Assembly: GCA_916613615.1 (NCBI GenBank)
Contig: OU744736.1
Span: 16,751,724 to 16,815,723, forward strand
DNA from: Steromphala cineraria
Taxonomy: Eukaryota > Mollusca > Gastropoda > Trochida > Trochidae
Reading direction: 5' to 3'
DNA: 64,000 bases
Both the position numbers and the translations under genes were made by a program. This document shows, one piece after another, positions 31,753-45,900 of this stretch (its first letter is position 1; every line of letters starts with the position of its first letter). The notes below the pieces were generated by a model. It did not search any database. It saw nothing but the letters and a program-made list of their open reading frames with translations, and was not told the DNA's origin.

Positions 31753-33900
31753 CAGACAGACATAGTACCTAAGAAACATATGCATATTTTAGCACTGTAT
31801 AGACAAGATACCAACATAGACATGGCATAGAATACACATCTTCATAACACATGGCAAGTTTGTACAAGTAAATATACAAATCTGTACAAAATGTATATAC
31901 AAATGGCTCAAAGGCTTAGATAAGTGCGTAATATATTTACAAATCAAATATATATATATATTTATAAGTCAAGTTCATAACAATCATGCGTTTTGCTGAC
32001 TAGCTGTATCTCCAAATAACTGAAAATGACTTAAATATTCAATAACCTGTTTCAAAATTTGTCTCCAAATCAATTTTGTTCTCTGAAAATCTAGCACCAA
32101 TTCTTTCCACAAAACCCTCTCCATATTGAACTAAGGTTGTGGAAAAAAGGAAGATAATTGCATGACTGGAAACCTTTCGAAAACAAAAAATAATAAATCA
32201 AGGTTCTTAAAACATCAGGAAATAGCCCCGACTTGAAGCTAACTTGTGTAAAACAAAATGTAAAAGCAGATACATTCACAAAGTTGTACTCGTTTTCAAT
32301 AGAGGATTACATGATAAAACTCAACTACTTGGTAACCCGTTTGACTAAAGTTAAATAAGTAATGCCCTCGTGTGCCGTGACTAGCCATCCGTGCATTTGG
32401 CATACATTGAGTGATTGTTTTGTAACATATGAAGACTTGTACAATCAGTGGTACACAAATACTCAAATATTTCAGATTGTTTCAAGTTGTCCCTTAATCA
32501 TCATCTTCTTTCACTATTGGACAATGGTTAAGAGTTGCCTTAGGCTTTTAACAATAGGGTAATGATCTAAAGGGTAAACATTTCTTTTTTAGGAATAAGA
32601 AAACAGGTCATAAGTCCGCAAACATGTTTTAGCCTTACCAGCAAACATTGCCATTGGCTATTGACAACAATACAAGTGCTTTAATCATAAGTCGATCTTT
32701 GTCACGTGTTACTGTCGAAACCGATGCTTCATGTAATGTCTGGTTAGTGTGATCACTTCAGCTTCAGATTCAGTCTTTGACCTCAAAGTCATCAGGATAC
32801 CTTTAATCAAATCTGACATATGATTGTCAAGTTATGATTAGTTACAGCATAAATATTGTAGAAGATTGTTGTCTGCAAAAAAATGACTCAAAGAAATATC
32901 CATACACTTATCAATGAATATCATAATGGCAGTATAGTTCAACAACAACAACAACACATCGGAGGTCACTTGCTTACACGTCCATTACCCTCATGGAATG
33001 ACCACCCTTCCAAAATGGCCAACAATCGAGTTAACACCAATAAAAGCATTTCCTGATCACCCTTCTTCATCACAAGTCAACAATTATCGTCCTTCCGATT
33101 AACTTTCAACTTTGAAGATATGGCCAATAGGATCACCGCATGGTCACTGTACAACTATCCTGTCGAGCAAGATAACCCACTTCACTTTCTTCGTGCCAAT
33201 GAGTTCACTGTTTTCATCGTTATATCACATAGGGTTCTTCTGTTTTTTCTTGTAACATTCACAGGTATATGTCATGGACTCGTCACATGTCCAAGGGTGT
33301 TTACTTCATCCAGATTCAGTATTTCGCACATAAGGTTCACCTGAGATATCAGGACTAGATTTGACTAGTTCTTTACACCAACAAGGCATGTGGTTTAACT
33401 GCTATATCCGTCACTCAAATCCGTTGTCATATTCTCGTTTTCTTGAGTAGTTTGTCATTTTTTGTAGTTAAAAACTTGCATTTCTTATCTTGAAAAGTTC
33501 CTGAACTAAAACATATCTTTGATGAAGTTCCAAAGATGCAAGACTTAAAAAAGATGCAAACATCCTCGTTAATTGCAATTAAAGCTCTATGTACAAACAT
33601 ATAATCTCACGGAGGTACGACTTCAAAATTCCAGTTATCTTCATTGAAAATGCATAAGATTTATCTCCCTTTTGGAAAAAAATTCTCATTTAGCAAAACA
33701 CAAGGGAAATCAAGTTGCAAATTTTCATGTCCAGGATTACCTCCCTTTGCAAAACAGAGTTATCTCCCTTTGTGAAGGAGGAGTTTTCTTCCTTTATGGA
33801 ATAAAGAGTTTGTCCTGGAGTGGCACAAGTTACCTCCCTTTGACTACAAGAGATCAGAATATACTGTTCATGGAAATGACTCGGGCTAAAGGACATCTCT
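31753..33900 (-). other. Probable RIPOR 3' UTR
   Basis: No open gene. It is characterised by four copies of the TTA(C/T)CTCCCTTT motif at 33662-33840 (AAAGGGAGGTAA on the transcribed strand) close to the stop codon. It also has a (CAA)n run near 32942. Confidence 0.45.
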
Positions 33901-33977
33901 TCACTTCTTCATCTGAAGCCCCTGAAACCCGTGTGATGAGAGCTGGGCGTCTTCAAACGCTCGTCTTCCTTCGTTAC
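33901..33977 (-). CDS. RIPOR: RIPOR exon 20 (terminal)
   Basis: Acceptor TTTCAG at 33978-33983; stop TGA at 33901-33903. It encodes GNEGRRAFEDAQLSSHG and a short tail ending QMKK. The joint with exon 19 recreates the family motif SLG-x-x-GR-x-A. Confidence 0.88.
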
Positions 33978-36900
33978 CTGAAAGACATATAATGCTTTAT
34001 TAATTAAGTCTTCTTAACAATCACCACATGACACCATTTAGAAGTACTTTATATTCGGTGACCTATTGATTATCTTGAAGGAATATTGAAATCAGAATAT
34101 CAGAAATGTTTTTTATTGGCAATTGGTAAATCTAAAATAAGGATTGTGTGATATTGACAAATTAAAATGAAAAAAGTGTTTCATTGTTACTATATGATAG
34201 AATCATTTCTTTTAAGATTGCATGTCATTGATATTTGTTATTTTGTGCTTATAATGCTGTTTAATGAAAATTTACTCCATGAAATCATCTAGACATGGAT
34301 TAACTGACATAAAAATGCTTTCAAAACAATTTCTCAAAATACCTGAAAACAAAAAGTATATTTGATGTTTTGAAACAAATCTAGAAAGAGTTTTACCGAG
34401 GGAGAAGAGCGCATCCTTGGCCTTCCTGCGTACAGTTGACGCTGCGTCGGCCTGGCACACGAACACAAGTTGATCTATACTCTCCACCGCCTTAAGGTAA
34501 AACATTCATTAGATTATTAACATGAAATCTCAAGATCACTGTAACATCATTGATATCAGTTAGGAAATTTAACATTCAATAATAACATCAAATGATTTGA
34601 AAATTTTAAAATTTGAAAACTACATCAAAATCAAAATTTCAACCTATGTTCAAACTTGATGATCCTAACTCCAGTAAACATCGATCAATCTATATGATAA
34701 GTACAAATTATCGTAAAGTCAACTCAATATAATGTTATGTTAGTTAACATTAAAATGTCAATCCTCACAAGATCCATGAACATCATAATCACTTAAACTT
34801 TATCACAAAAATGCCGAATAAATCCCATTTAATGTTAGATGAAATGTTCCTTACAACTTACACAATTGAACTCACATCACAAGTTTGAAACCACACTATA
34901 ATTTCAATCAATGTCACTGTACAAATCCTACATGTCTTCACTGGTTCAATTTAAAGGGACAGTCCTATGAGGGGGTATTTTTTTAAAAACAAAATTCAAG
35001 GGGACAATTTTTACATAATAGAATAAGTACATGTATATAACACAAACAACTTGATATTTGTTTTCGGGCCAGTAGGGTTTACATTTTTGGTAAATAATAT
35101 TTGAAATCATGTCTAAGAAGGTTACACTTGATCAAAAAACAACAATGAGAAGTGCAGTAATTAATGGTGCTATAGGTTATAAAAGCCTTGCGACAGCTTT
35201 CTGAGACACTGTTATTAACTCTTATAATCAATAGATGTAGATGTATAGATATTCTATCAATCTTATAGTAAATTTTCAACTAAAGGTAAAATTGATAAAA
35301 GAGAAGTTTTTTTGTGACATTTTCCCAATCTAATCAGTAATGAGATCACTAAAAAGCTGAGAGACTGTCTTTAATAAGTGAGAAAGGCTGTAAGTAACAG
35401 GATTGCTGAAATCTGATAGGATACGGTCTGAAACAAGTGGTGAGAAAGGCTCTGTAGGAGAGTGTATGGGTGTGAGACTAACCTCGAGCACGGAGAGAGA
35501 ACAGCACGCCCCGCCCCGCACATCCGGGATCTGATCCTCCAACCCCTCTACAAACACCACCATCGCCTGCAACACATCAACACATCAGCACATCAACACA
35601 TCATTCATTGTCTTATTACTAACCATTGAAGTTGTCAAACAGGATATAAAACATTTCCTAAGAATGCTGTTAAATGTCACTAACACATCAACACATCGTT
35701 TATTGTCTTATCACTAACCATTGAAGTTATTTAACAGGATATATAACACCATCTCAAAATGCTGTAAGTTGCCCGTCACACATCAACATAGCATTCATTG
35801 TCTTATCACTAGCAATTGAAAATTGAAAAGGGGCACAAGTACTTTAAATCATTGTAAAGTAATATTATCCTCGTCATATAGCATTTGCAAATTGTAAATA
35901 TGTAATTCTTACATACGGGGTAGCATAGTTCCCTTGATATCATATCAGAGTAGAGGAGATAATATTACATTTCATATTTATCAAGTTGGAATATAAAATA
36001 TTTTTCCAAAATAATCTTTATGCTTACCTTATCTCTAACCTCCTTGTTTCTGCTCACAGACTTCAAGTAATTTGCTGCAAGAAGTACAAGAAAAGGTTGA
36101 CAAGAGAACTGACAAATATATTTCAGGTTCACCCAGGGTAAATGATCTCATTCTCTACCATAACAGTATTCATGGGTTCAGCTCTCAGCATATGCCCACT
36201 GTGTTAAGGAGCCAGGAGGGTTAATAATCCCAACACTAGGCACCAATTACAGTTCAACCCTAGATATTTTTGTCAGAAAAATGCTGGCTCTAATCATTTG
36301 CTCTGAAGTCTTCTTATGAAACTATTGATGAGGATCTGTATGAAACAATGGCATATTTCTTAGTTTCTTGTTATATTACTTAACATATGATCAATAACTA
36401 GAGGTTAAAAGTACACAGGAAAACTACCCACAGAGTTAGTTTAAAAACAGAAAGTATGAGCTAAGCTTTGAGACTTCAAGTAAATTCTAAAACAGGAAGA
36501 ACAACAATTTGCTTTCTGACAGGCACACAGGACAATGAACAAGTTTGATTGGCCTACACAAATCAAGGGCAGATAATTTGAGTACACATTTTCCCAAAGA
36601 AAAATCCCTGGGGTGAAATATGTGTAGAGAATTTGAACATTAAACCCTGGGTGAGAATACATGCAGAAATATAGAATACACAATTTCAAGGCACTGACAA
36701 CACCTTATGAATATTCAAAGAAAACACCAAACGCTCATGAAGGCCATCTTGGACACATAGCAATATTAGCAATACCACTTACACGTCACACAACAGCATT
36801 GGCTTACCTCCAAAAACTCGTACCTCTACGTTCAACAAATTTTGACAATAAAACAAGCTGGAGAAATAACAAAAGTGTCTGTAACAAAATCAGAGTCAAG

Positions 36901-39900
36901 CAAGTGAGCATCAGATCCATGAAAGCAAATGATAATGCACAAACTGTACCATTGTTTTATTTGAGAACACCCTATCTGCAATAGTACAAATCTTGTTCTT
37001 TTTCGGGACAAGTTTCTTCCACAGCTGGTTTCAATCACCGGCACTGATTGTTCCAGAAGTATATCCACTTGGTCATCGAGGTCTTGCACTATCATAGTCT
37101 AGCAGAGGTCAGAATTCCACAAGGAACTCGTTCAAAAAAAGCACAACGAACTTGTACTATTGCAGATAGCTTGATCCCAAATATAACAATGTGTATTTGT
37201 TCAGTATCTAAAAGGCATGTATTTCAAAGAGAAAAAGAATGTCAATGAGAAATGAAAATCGGGTATTACAAGAACATGTTCTTTGGACCTTTTTCAAGGT
37301 CATGGTCATCTGCAGATTTAGAGTTCTTTAGCCTGACATCAAGTAAAAAGCAAATGTTCACCAGCTGTTTCCTAGGCAACTTTCACTTCTTCTCCACATG
37401 AATTCCCTGTTTTTGATGTGCCTCATGTTGTCATTTTTACGTCAGAAAAATGTCAATTACAAACACCTTAACAATAAATTTCAGTTCTGTTTTCTTTCCT
37501 TCTATCTCAAATCAGAAAAAATGTTCTGCTTATCATTGTGTAGTTCCTAAATACACTGCAGCAATATAAAATCACTGATGATTTGGATGAAATTGCCTCA
37601 AAAGTTCCTCTTCAAATTCTTGAAAACTGTATTGTTCGATAAATCTTTGCAATGGTAATAGTAAATCCTAACCATGTGCATCAATTTGTTAATCCTCATC
37701 CCAAGCCTATTCAGAGGTTGCTAAGGTTGATATACCTCTCAGCAAACCAGTCATTGGATCACAGATCAAATTGTTCTTTAAATGGTTCCCTCAAGTAAGG
37801 TCTCTAATGTTCCAATTCAGTACATATAGCTTTGAGAGCCCTGGCACTTCTAAAGTTTTAAAGTCAACTAAACAAAACTGAATTAAACAACATCACTAAC
37901 AGCAGTGTTGTTCCAAAGTGATTAACTGGGGGGACATTTTGGCATATTTTGAGCAGATGAGACCCTTTGCAATGGTATACAAGATTCCATATGAAAGTTT
38001 TTAGAAACACCAAGCCAAAAGGGTGGGCAAATTTCCTGAGGACGCCTATAGGAACAACACTGAAGACAACTATTACCAACCAGACAACTAATGCCAACTA
38101 AAATAACAAATGGGGGGCGGCAACCAGACAAGCAATGCTTACACGTTGACAAGTATTGCTAACTCAACTGATAATTGGCAACCAGACAAGTATCACTGAC
38201 TATAGCTAGCCAAGTATAAGGCAACCAGAAAAGCATGGCTTAAGTGCTGGCAAATACTGCTCTCTAATTAACAGATGGCAAACCGAGTAGCCAAATATAT
38301 TGCATATATAAAAGCATTGCTAAAGAATGGCAAGCAAACAAGCTAGCTAGACTAATGAAAGGCAACCTAACAAGGTAGCTAGACTAACAAATGGCAACCC
38401 AACAAGCTGGCTAGACTAAGAGCGCCGCTAGACTAAGGAAGCAAGTTGAATGAGAGGCCTGTGATGTGGACCAACCTGCAGATATGTTGATCTCCTTGTT
38501 GCCGGCCAGGAGTAAAGTGCCCACGACCTTGAGACAGGTGGGAGAAGGAATTTCCTCCTTCAAGGTCAGCACGGCCTTGATCACCATGTCTGTGTTGCCG
38601 GAACATAGCCGGTCCATCAGGCTTACTTTGGGAGCAAGAGGTAGATTATTACAGCAGACATAAACAAACATATCAAGGTTCAAAGCTCATGCTTAAGTTC
38701 TTAGTTCATGTGCATGAGTGGGTTTTAATGTGATATCAGTAATATTTCAGCTATTTAACACTATACACTTATTGACTTCAGTTGAGGTGAATCCAATGGT
38801 TTATTGACCTCGGAACAGTTATGTTCACCGAGGCGATAGCTGAGGTGAACATAAGTTTCCAAGGTCAATAAACCATTGGATTCACCGATAACTGAAGTCA
38901 ACAACTGTTTTATTATATGATTTATGAAAGTTTCAGTTATTTTGAAAACTAGTCAATTATTTTCAGTTTTTTTGGAAGCAACTGTTTACGGCGCTCCTCG
39001 TAGTGACGATCTATTTTTAGCTCCAGGTCATTGGATTGTTATCTTGACCTCGCCTGACGTTTCCCGCGGTCAACATAAGGTTTGATCATTGTCGGTGAAC
39101 ACCTTCCTCGACCAATCAGAAGACAGATCACTCGTCCATCATATAATAAAAGTTTATGTGAAGACCAATCTTTGTTGTGAGACTGACCATTAGACCATTA
39201 GACCATTTGACCATTAGACCATTTGACCATTAGTTTATATTTATGTGGGAAACTCAAGTTCAATGGCAATGGTCAATTTGTTTATAATAGCAATGAACAA
39301 CTTCTTTTCATGGAAGAAGTTCATTTACCTATAACTGGTGATGGGTGATGGACAATTTAGGTTTATAAGCATCTACTTTTATGTACAAAGGTGGTTTACT
39401 TTTATATAAAATTAATAAGTTACTTCATGGACGAGGGCAACTATATTTGGAAAACTTACGTTGAAGTGAGGGGAAGTCAATAAGTTCATAGAAGTCAATA
39501 TAAAGCTCTGATGTGATGTTTCCCACCTAATCTTCCTTAACCTCCATACACTTAGCAAATTTGTCCTTGAGACTGTCAATATCCTTAGAATAGAAGTAAT
39601 CCGATTGGTCCATTGAATAGAAGTCATCCGATTGGTCCATTGAATAGAAGTCATCCGATTGGTCCATTGGCCACGGCTAGGATGCTGGCATGAGTTCATC
39701 ATCAACACCGAATCATTTACCACACATTTGCAATTTGAAATTACAAAATAACATGATAATCACTGGGAGCTGGACTGTAGGCAGCTTGATTCAGTTGTTC
39801 AAAACCACATTGTTGAAGTGTGGCCTGTGTAAGTCAACGCTTGCGCATAACTGCGGTGTCGTGAAGAAGTATAACTTCAGCAGTCAACATGCATGGCTCA

Positions 39901-42900
39901 TTTTTTGTTCGGTTCCTAACTGTTTAGTAGGTGGGCATGGTAGGCTCCTGTGATCCGAAGTTTTGGATGATTTAGAGTCTTAAGTATCAAAATCTAGAAA
40001 GAGGTCGCCATGGTCTTGACAGCTGAAGCAACCTTTTTGGGACTGGAGAATGCTTGTGCTTCCATAACATGGACTCTTTCTAGGTGTCTTGGTGTCTTGA
40101 TATCATGCGATATCCCATGTTTCATACCCTGAAACCTGTCACGCTTGAAAGTATGCTTGATTAGCTTCGTAAATGTCTAAGAGCTCCCAACTTGACTCAT
40201 TTCACTGGGGATCAATATGTGCACTTGATTTCTGGGAAGCATCTTGCAGAAACAGAGTTCATGAATTATGGTGGAAACACTTCAATGAGAAAATGACACA
40301 CTTTTAGGATATCTTGTCAATCATCAACGATAATCAAGTCCTTGACCCAGGCGATAGTACTGGTGTTTTTGCCACAGTCTAATACAGAGGTGCCTCTTTA
40401 CCTTATACACTGGTCATGCGTTGATTAATTTCAGTTCCATTCACACCTTCGTTTTGAGAACCTTGACAATGTTCAGTTTTTGCACTTTCCAAAGTTTGAA
40501 TAGGATAGCAATGTTCAGACTGAACCTCCAATGTATATGATCAGTGGTGAGTGTTTTGCTTTCAAAAGGGCACTGGCTTTTGGCATATAATCTATTTAAC
40601 TTATTGACTTCCCCTCGTATTTACATGGGCAATGGACATCTTACTTTGGTAGGTGAATAATATAATTGACTCTATGGGTATTGAACAGCTTTCATTTGAT
40701 AATTAGCAATTGAAAAATTATTTTAATGAGTATTTTACAATTGGGTGATGAATAGCTTACTTTTATAGGTAAAGGAAGACATACCTTCAATGACGATTGG
40801 AAATTTTCATGGACATTTGACAACTTACTTTCATGAGGGATGGAAACTTACTTTCATGAGCGATGGAGTCGATGATTTGCAGACTACCCTCCTTCTTGAA
40901 GAAGCTGATGAATTGATGGAGGGTCACCACGAGCGAAGCCTGCAGCTTGTCCGGGTCATATGATGGAAGATCCAATATCTTTGCCATAATGTAGGCGAAA
41001 ACTGGAACAGAGTGAGTTTTTGTTAAGTGCTGCTCGGCGAATGTTTCACTTAGAGGTGTAACTTGAGACAGAGCATGAATATTTAATCTATTAAGAACTT
41101 AATGGGCGATCTCCTTCTCCTAAGAAAGATTGTGTCCATAACATCTATCTCATTTTAATCCTATTGGAGCCCAATTAGGAACTCTTTCAGGTGATCAGTT
41201 ATTCAATACGAAAAAGAAATCTGCTGTCAACTTCTGTGGTATGTACTCATCAAACTTTTAGTTTAAGAAAAAGAATTCATTTCTAGATTTTTCCATTCAT
41301 CAATAAGCATTTTCTAAAATCCTATATCCTCACCTCTGGCCGGTGAGACATCGAGATTCTCCTTGATCTTGAGTCCGAAACGCTGCTCCATGGTATAGGC
41401 GAGTTTCTCCGGGTGTACGTAGAGGACGTTCTGATCCACGCAGGTTACCCAGAATTCCTTGATAGCTTTATCGTTCGTCAACTCACTCATGACTGTGGAT
41501 AGAGATGGTTTAAGAATCAATGATCTAATTCAAACTTTTCTTGTTGTTTGTCAGAAGGATAAACAGTTAACTAACAGAGATAAGCATCTTCAATTCATTC
41601 ATCAATCTAGTTTTCTTACACAATAACAATTACAGGTTTTCACTTTTTCAATTAAGTCTGTAAAATAATGTTTCTTTGACCCAAAATATAGTTATTTTTC
41701 AATAGTTGTTCTTGTGACTTTATCCCAATGAGCACCCGTCCCAAAAAAAATTTCTGTATCCACACCAAAGGGAGGTAACTCTGAACCTACCTCCATGGAG
41801 CTCCACTTCAGGCCCCTGTTTGGCTATCTTGATGAGACTCTCGATGATGAATGCCTGTTTCTGGAGCTTGTCTAGTGCGTAGAACTCTCGGCACCTCAGC
41901 GGTCCAAAATTTCCCAGGCTCTGCAAATAAAGATAAATTCACAAGGTTAATCATATACCGGTATGTCTCAAATTCTCAATCTGGTTCTTTTTCAGAAACA
42001 AAAGCTTCATAACCTTCTCGTTGAGAGTAGAAATACAGATGCCAGATCATTACAAAAAGAGGACACACTGTACCCACCTCCAAGAGTCTATCACAGAACA
42101 CCCTGTACCCACCTCCAAGAGTCTATCACAGAACACCCTGTACCCACCTCCAAGAGTCTATCACAGAACACCCTGTACCCACCTCCAAGAGTCTATCACA
42201 GAACACCCTGTACCCACCTCCAAGAGTCTATCACAGAACACCCTGTACCCACCTCCAAGAGTCTATCACAGAACACCCTGTACCCACCTCCAAGAGTCTA
42301 TCACAGAACACCCTGTACCCACCTCCAAGAGTCTATCACAGAACACCCTGTACCCACCTCCAAGAGTCTATCACAGAACACACTGTACCCACCTCCAAGA
42401 GTCTATCACAGAACACCCTGTACCCACCTCCAAGAGTCTATCACAGAACACCCTGTACCCACCTCCAAGAGTCTATCACAGAACACCCTGTACCCACCTC
42501 CAAGAGTCTATCACAGAACACCCTGTACCCACCTCCAAGAGTCTATCACAGAACACACTGTACCCACCTCCAAGAGTCTATCACAGAACACCCTGTACCC
42601 ACCTCCAAGAGTCTATCACAGAACACCCTGTACCCACCTCCAAGAGTCTATCACAGAACACCCTGTACCCACCTCCAAGAGTCTATCACAGAACACCCTG
42701 TACCCACCTCCAAGAGTCTATCACAGAACACCCTGTACCCACCTCCAAGAGTCTATCACAGAACACCCTGTACCCACCTCCAAGAGTCTATCACAGAACA
42801 CCCTGTACCCACCTCCAAGAGTCTATCACAGAACACCCTGTACCCACCTCCAAGAGTCTATCACAGAACACCCTGTACCCACCTCCAAGAGTCTATCACA

Positions 42901-45900
42901 GAACACCCTGTACCCACCTCCAAGAGTCTATCACAGAACACCCTGTACCCACCTCCAAGAGTCTATCACAGAACACCCTGTACCCACCTCCAAGAGTCTA
43001 TCACAGAACACACTGTACCCACCTCCAAGAGTCTATCACAGAACACCCTGTACCCACCTCCAAGAGTCTATCACAGAACACCCTGTACCCACCTCCAAGA
43101 GTCTATCACAGAACACCCTGTACCCACCTCCAAGAGTCTATCACAGAACACACTGTACCCACCTCCAAGAGTCTATCACAGAACACACTGTACCCACCTC
43201 CAAGAGTCTATCACAGTATCCGAGGTGGAAGAGAAGAGCCTGGTCGACCTGCTCATTGCCGGTGGAAGGAGGAACGGGACTCGAACCCAGACTGGATCCT
43301 AGTTGGGTGTCCTCGCTCAGTCTCTTGGCCAGAGACTCAATCCCAGAATCAGCTGTCTTCGCTGTAGACTCGGGACTGGCCAGAATCTGGTCAATGCTTG
43401 ATGTACGACTAACGCTGTGGAAGAAAAATATTTTGATAAAGACACTGGATACAAGACAATCAGTCATCTCCTGTAAAATTTTTGTTTCAATGTATGATAC
43501 ATGAATTGCCAGCCCTTTTTATTGTCTTATACATCATGATGTACTAAGATCAAGGTCATCATCATTATATTCATTTTCTACTTTTTGAAGATAAGATGTT
43601 AATTAAAGCCTTCATCCCCTAGAAACCAGAAACCAGTATGTTTTAGAGCCTGATTTCTGACTTTAAGACTTGACAAACATATCTGAAACAACAGGACAAC
43701 AAGTATTGAAACTTGAGTGAGTGAGTTAATGCTTAACGCCGCTTGGGCAATATTTCAGCCATTTGAGGCTGAAAGTATAAATCATCTTTTGCCAAACTGA
43801 ACTCACTCTGGACTAGGGTCAAGGTCGTCAGTGTCGTCAGCAGTGTCCTCGGTGTTGAGGAAGTCGAAAGCTTCGAGAGCGCTCTCGATGGAAACACTGA
43901 TGCTGGAAGAACGGGAACTGCACCTGGAACGTTTCTGGAACACACCGGATAAATAGAAGATATTATATGAGTGTCACAAATATTATATTCTGTTTATTAC
44001 CGTTTTCCAAAATTTAGGAAAATATTTAAAATTTATTTCTCAGCATAGGCAGACTTGCCGCCGCAGTCCCGTATTGATTGAGACGTCATAGGTGAGCCGT
44101 GATGTCAAAGCATTGTTTACAATGTGACGTCACAATGATAAATGGATGTGTATACAAGAACAACAATAGTCACTACTGTAAGATGCTGTATACAAAGTTG
44201 CCTCATGAGTTAATGAGTTAATGTTTGGTCCTGCCAAATGGACACCATATGCAGTCTCGTAAGTTTATAAAATGTCCAAACTTGTACCCTTATCATCATT
44301 TCTCAAATACATAGGTCCATAGACAATATATCATCCACAAATAACCAATAAGAAATTTGGATAAACATTCATACTTTGAATCAATAATTATGAATCTCAA
44401 ATTATTATTCAGACATTCCACTTGAAGAGTTAGCAGTGAGAACAGCAAGTATTTTCACATTGAAGAGTTTATCTTGTTTTCTTATAAGAACAATGAGTAC
44501 AAATACTCACCCTAATGAACTGCTCCAGCATGACCACGACCTCCTCAAGCTTCTGCAGCTCATTGTACTGTCCGAGGAAGTCTTCGAGGGAAGTTGTCAG
44601 CACGTTCAGAGCCTCTTCAACGCTCGTAGGGTCATCCCGATTGGTCAAGGGAGTCTGTGACAGGACACCTGGGAGCACGGTCTGTGGAAGTGGCGGCGCC
44701 GGGAGAGCGCTCGATAATACTGACTGGGAAAGTCTGGATCCCTGAGAGGAAGCGTTCAGGAACATGTTGTCCTTGTTGCGGAGGAGGGGGGAGGCATGGT
44801 AGTTGGGTGAGTCGAAGGCGCGGGAGGGGAGGGATGTGGAGGAGCCGAACACGTAGTAGTCGTCCTTGGTGCGGTGGAGGTGGATAGGGCTCGAGTAGCG
44901 CCGCTCCTGGGGCGACTGCAGGTCAGAGAAACTCCCAGACTGAAACATGGAAACATGGCATAGCTTAGAGGGAGAGTCATGGGTGAGATTGGTAAATTTC
45001 AATTAGGTTCTAGTTTGGATAGGATAACATCAACATGAAAATAACAAGCAGCTGACATGGTCGAGCTATATCCCCCGCAAATTACACAATATGTATAGGT
45101 TTTCCTTATCATATTGATGACTAAGTTTTGTCGCACAAAATAACCAAAAAATTAAAAGATATGAAGGAAACTGTTCTAATCAAAAAACTTAATGATACCA
45201 ACTTTATGTTCACTGTTGGGCATAATTTGAGTAACATGACAAAATTAAAATCACACAAAAAAATCTATGTATTTGGATCTCCAAGATCAATTCGATCATA
45301 TGTAAACAAAATTTTCAAAATTGTTCTTCATGACACATCTTCAGATGAGTATGTATCTTCCTATCAAATTTGATCAATATCTAATTATTAGTTTAGAAGT
45401 TGTGAGCCGGACAGGACTTGTAACAGTTTTCCAACAGAGTTCTCATTTTTGGCCAAAAAGGCAAAATTTTATTAAAATATTTTCAAAATTGTTCTTCATG
45501 ACACACCTTCATATGATTATGTATCTCCATATCAAATTTGGTCAATATGTGATGACTAGTTTAGAAGTTGTTAGCCGGACGGGACTTAATTGTAACAGTT
45601 TTCCATCAGAGTCCTCATTTTTGGCCAAAAAAGGCAAAATTTTATTAAAAATATTTTCCAAATTGTTCTTCATGGCACACCTTCAGATGATTATATATCT
45701 CCTTATCAAATTTCATCAATATGTGATGATTAGTTAAGAAGTTTTGAGCCGGACAGGACTTGTAACAGTTTTCCAACAGAGTCCTCATTTTTGGCCAAAA
45801 ATGGCAAAATTTTATTAAAATATTTTCAAAATTGTTCTTCATGACACACCTTCATATGATTATGTATCTTCATGTCAAATTTGGTCAATATGTGATGACT

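Noticed and set aside
42068..43217. CRISPR-like array
   Set aside because: Units are directly contiguous with no variable spacers, and the DNA is eukaryotic.
43266..43295. Polymerase III B-box (GGTTCGAGTCC) inside RIPOR exon 12
   Set aside because: It lies in conserved coding sequence (LGSSLGSSPVPP) and no A-box or tRNA fold accompanies it; chance match.
41963..43504. Plus-strand open frames of 513 and 448 codons with a 35-residue repeat
   Set aside because: They exist only because a 35-bp minisatellite lacking stops is read in all three frames in turn; they are antisense to RIPOR exon 12 and its intron.
44515..44887. Several frames antisense or out of phase to RIPOR exon 10
   Set aside because: Shadows of a GC-rich coding exon; the minus-strand frame fits the family and neighbouring phases.
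45321..45737. Plus-strand 138-codon frame
   Set aside because: Periodic because of the ~170-bp repeats of the TIR element; no domain and no start context.
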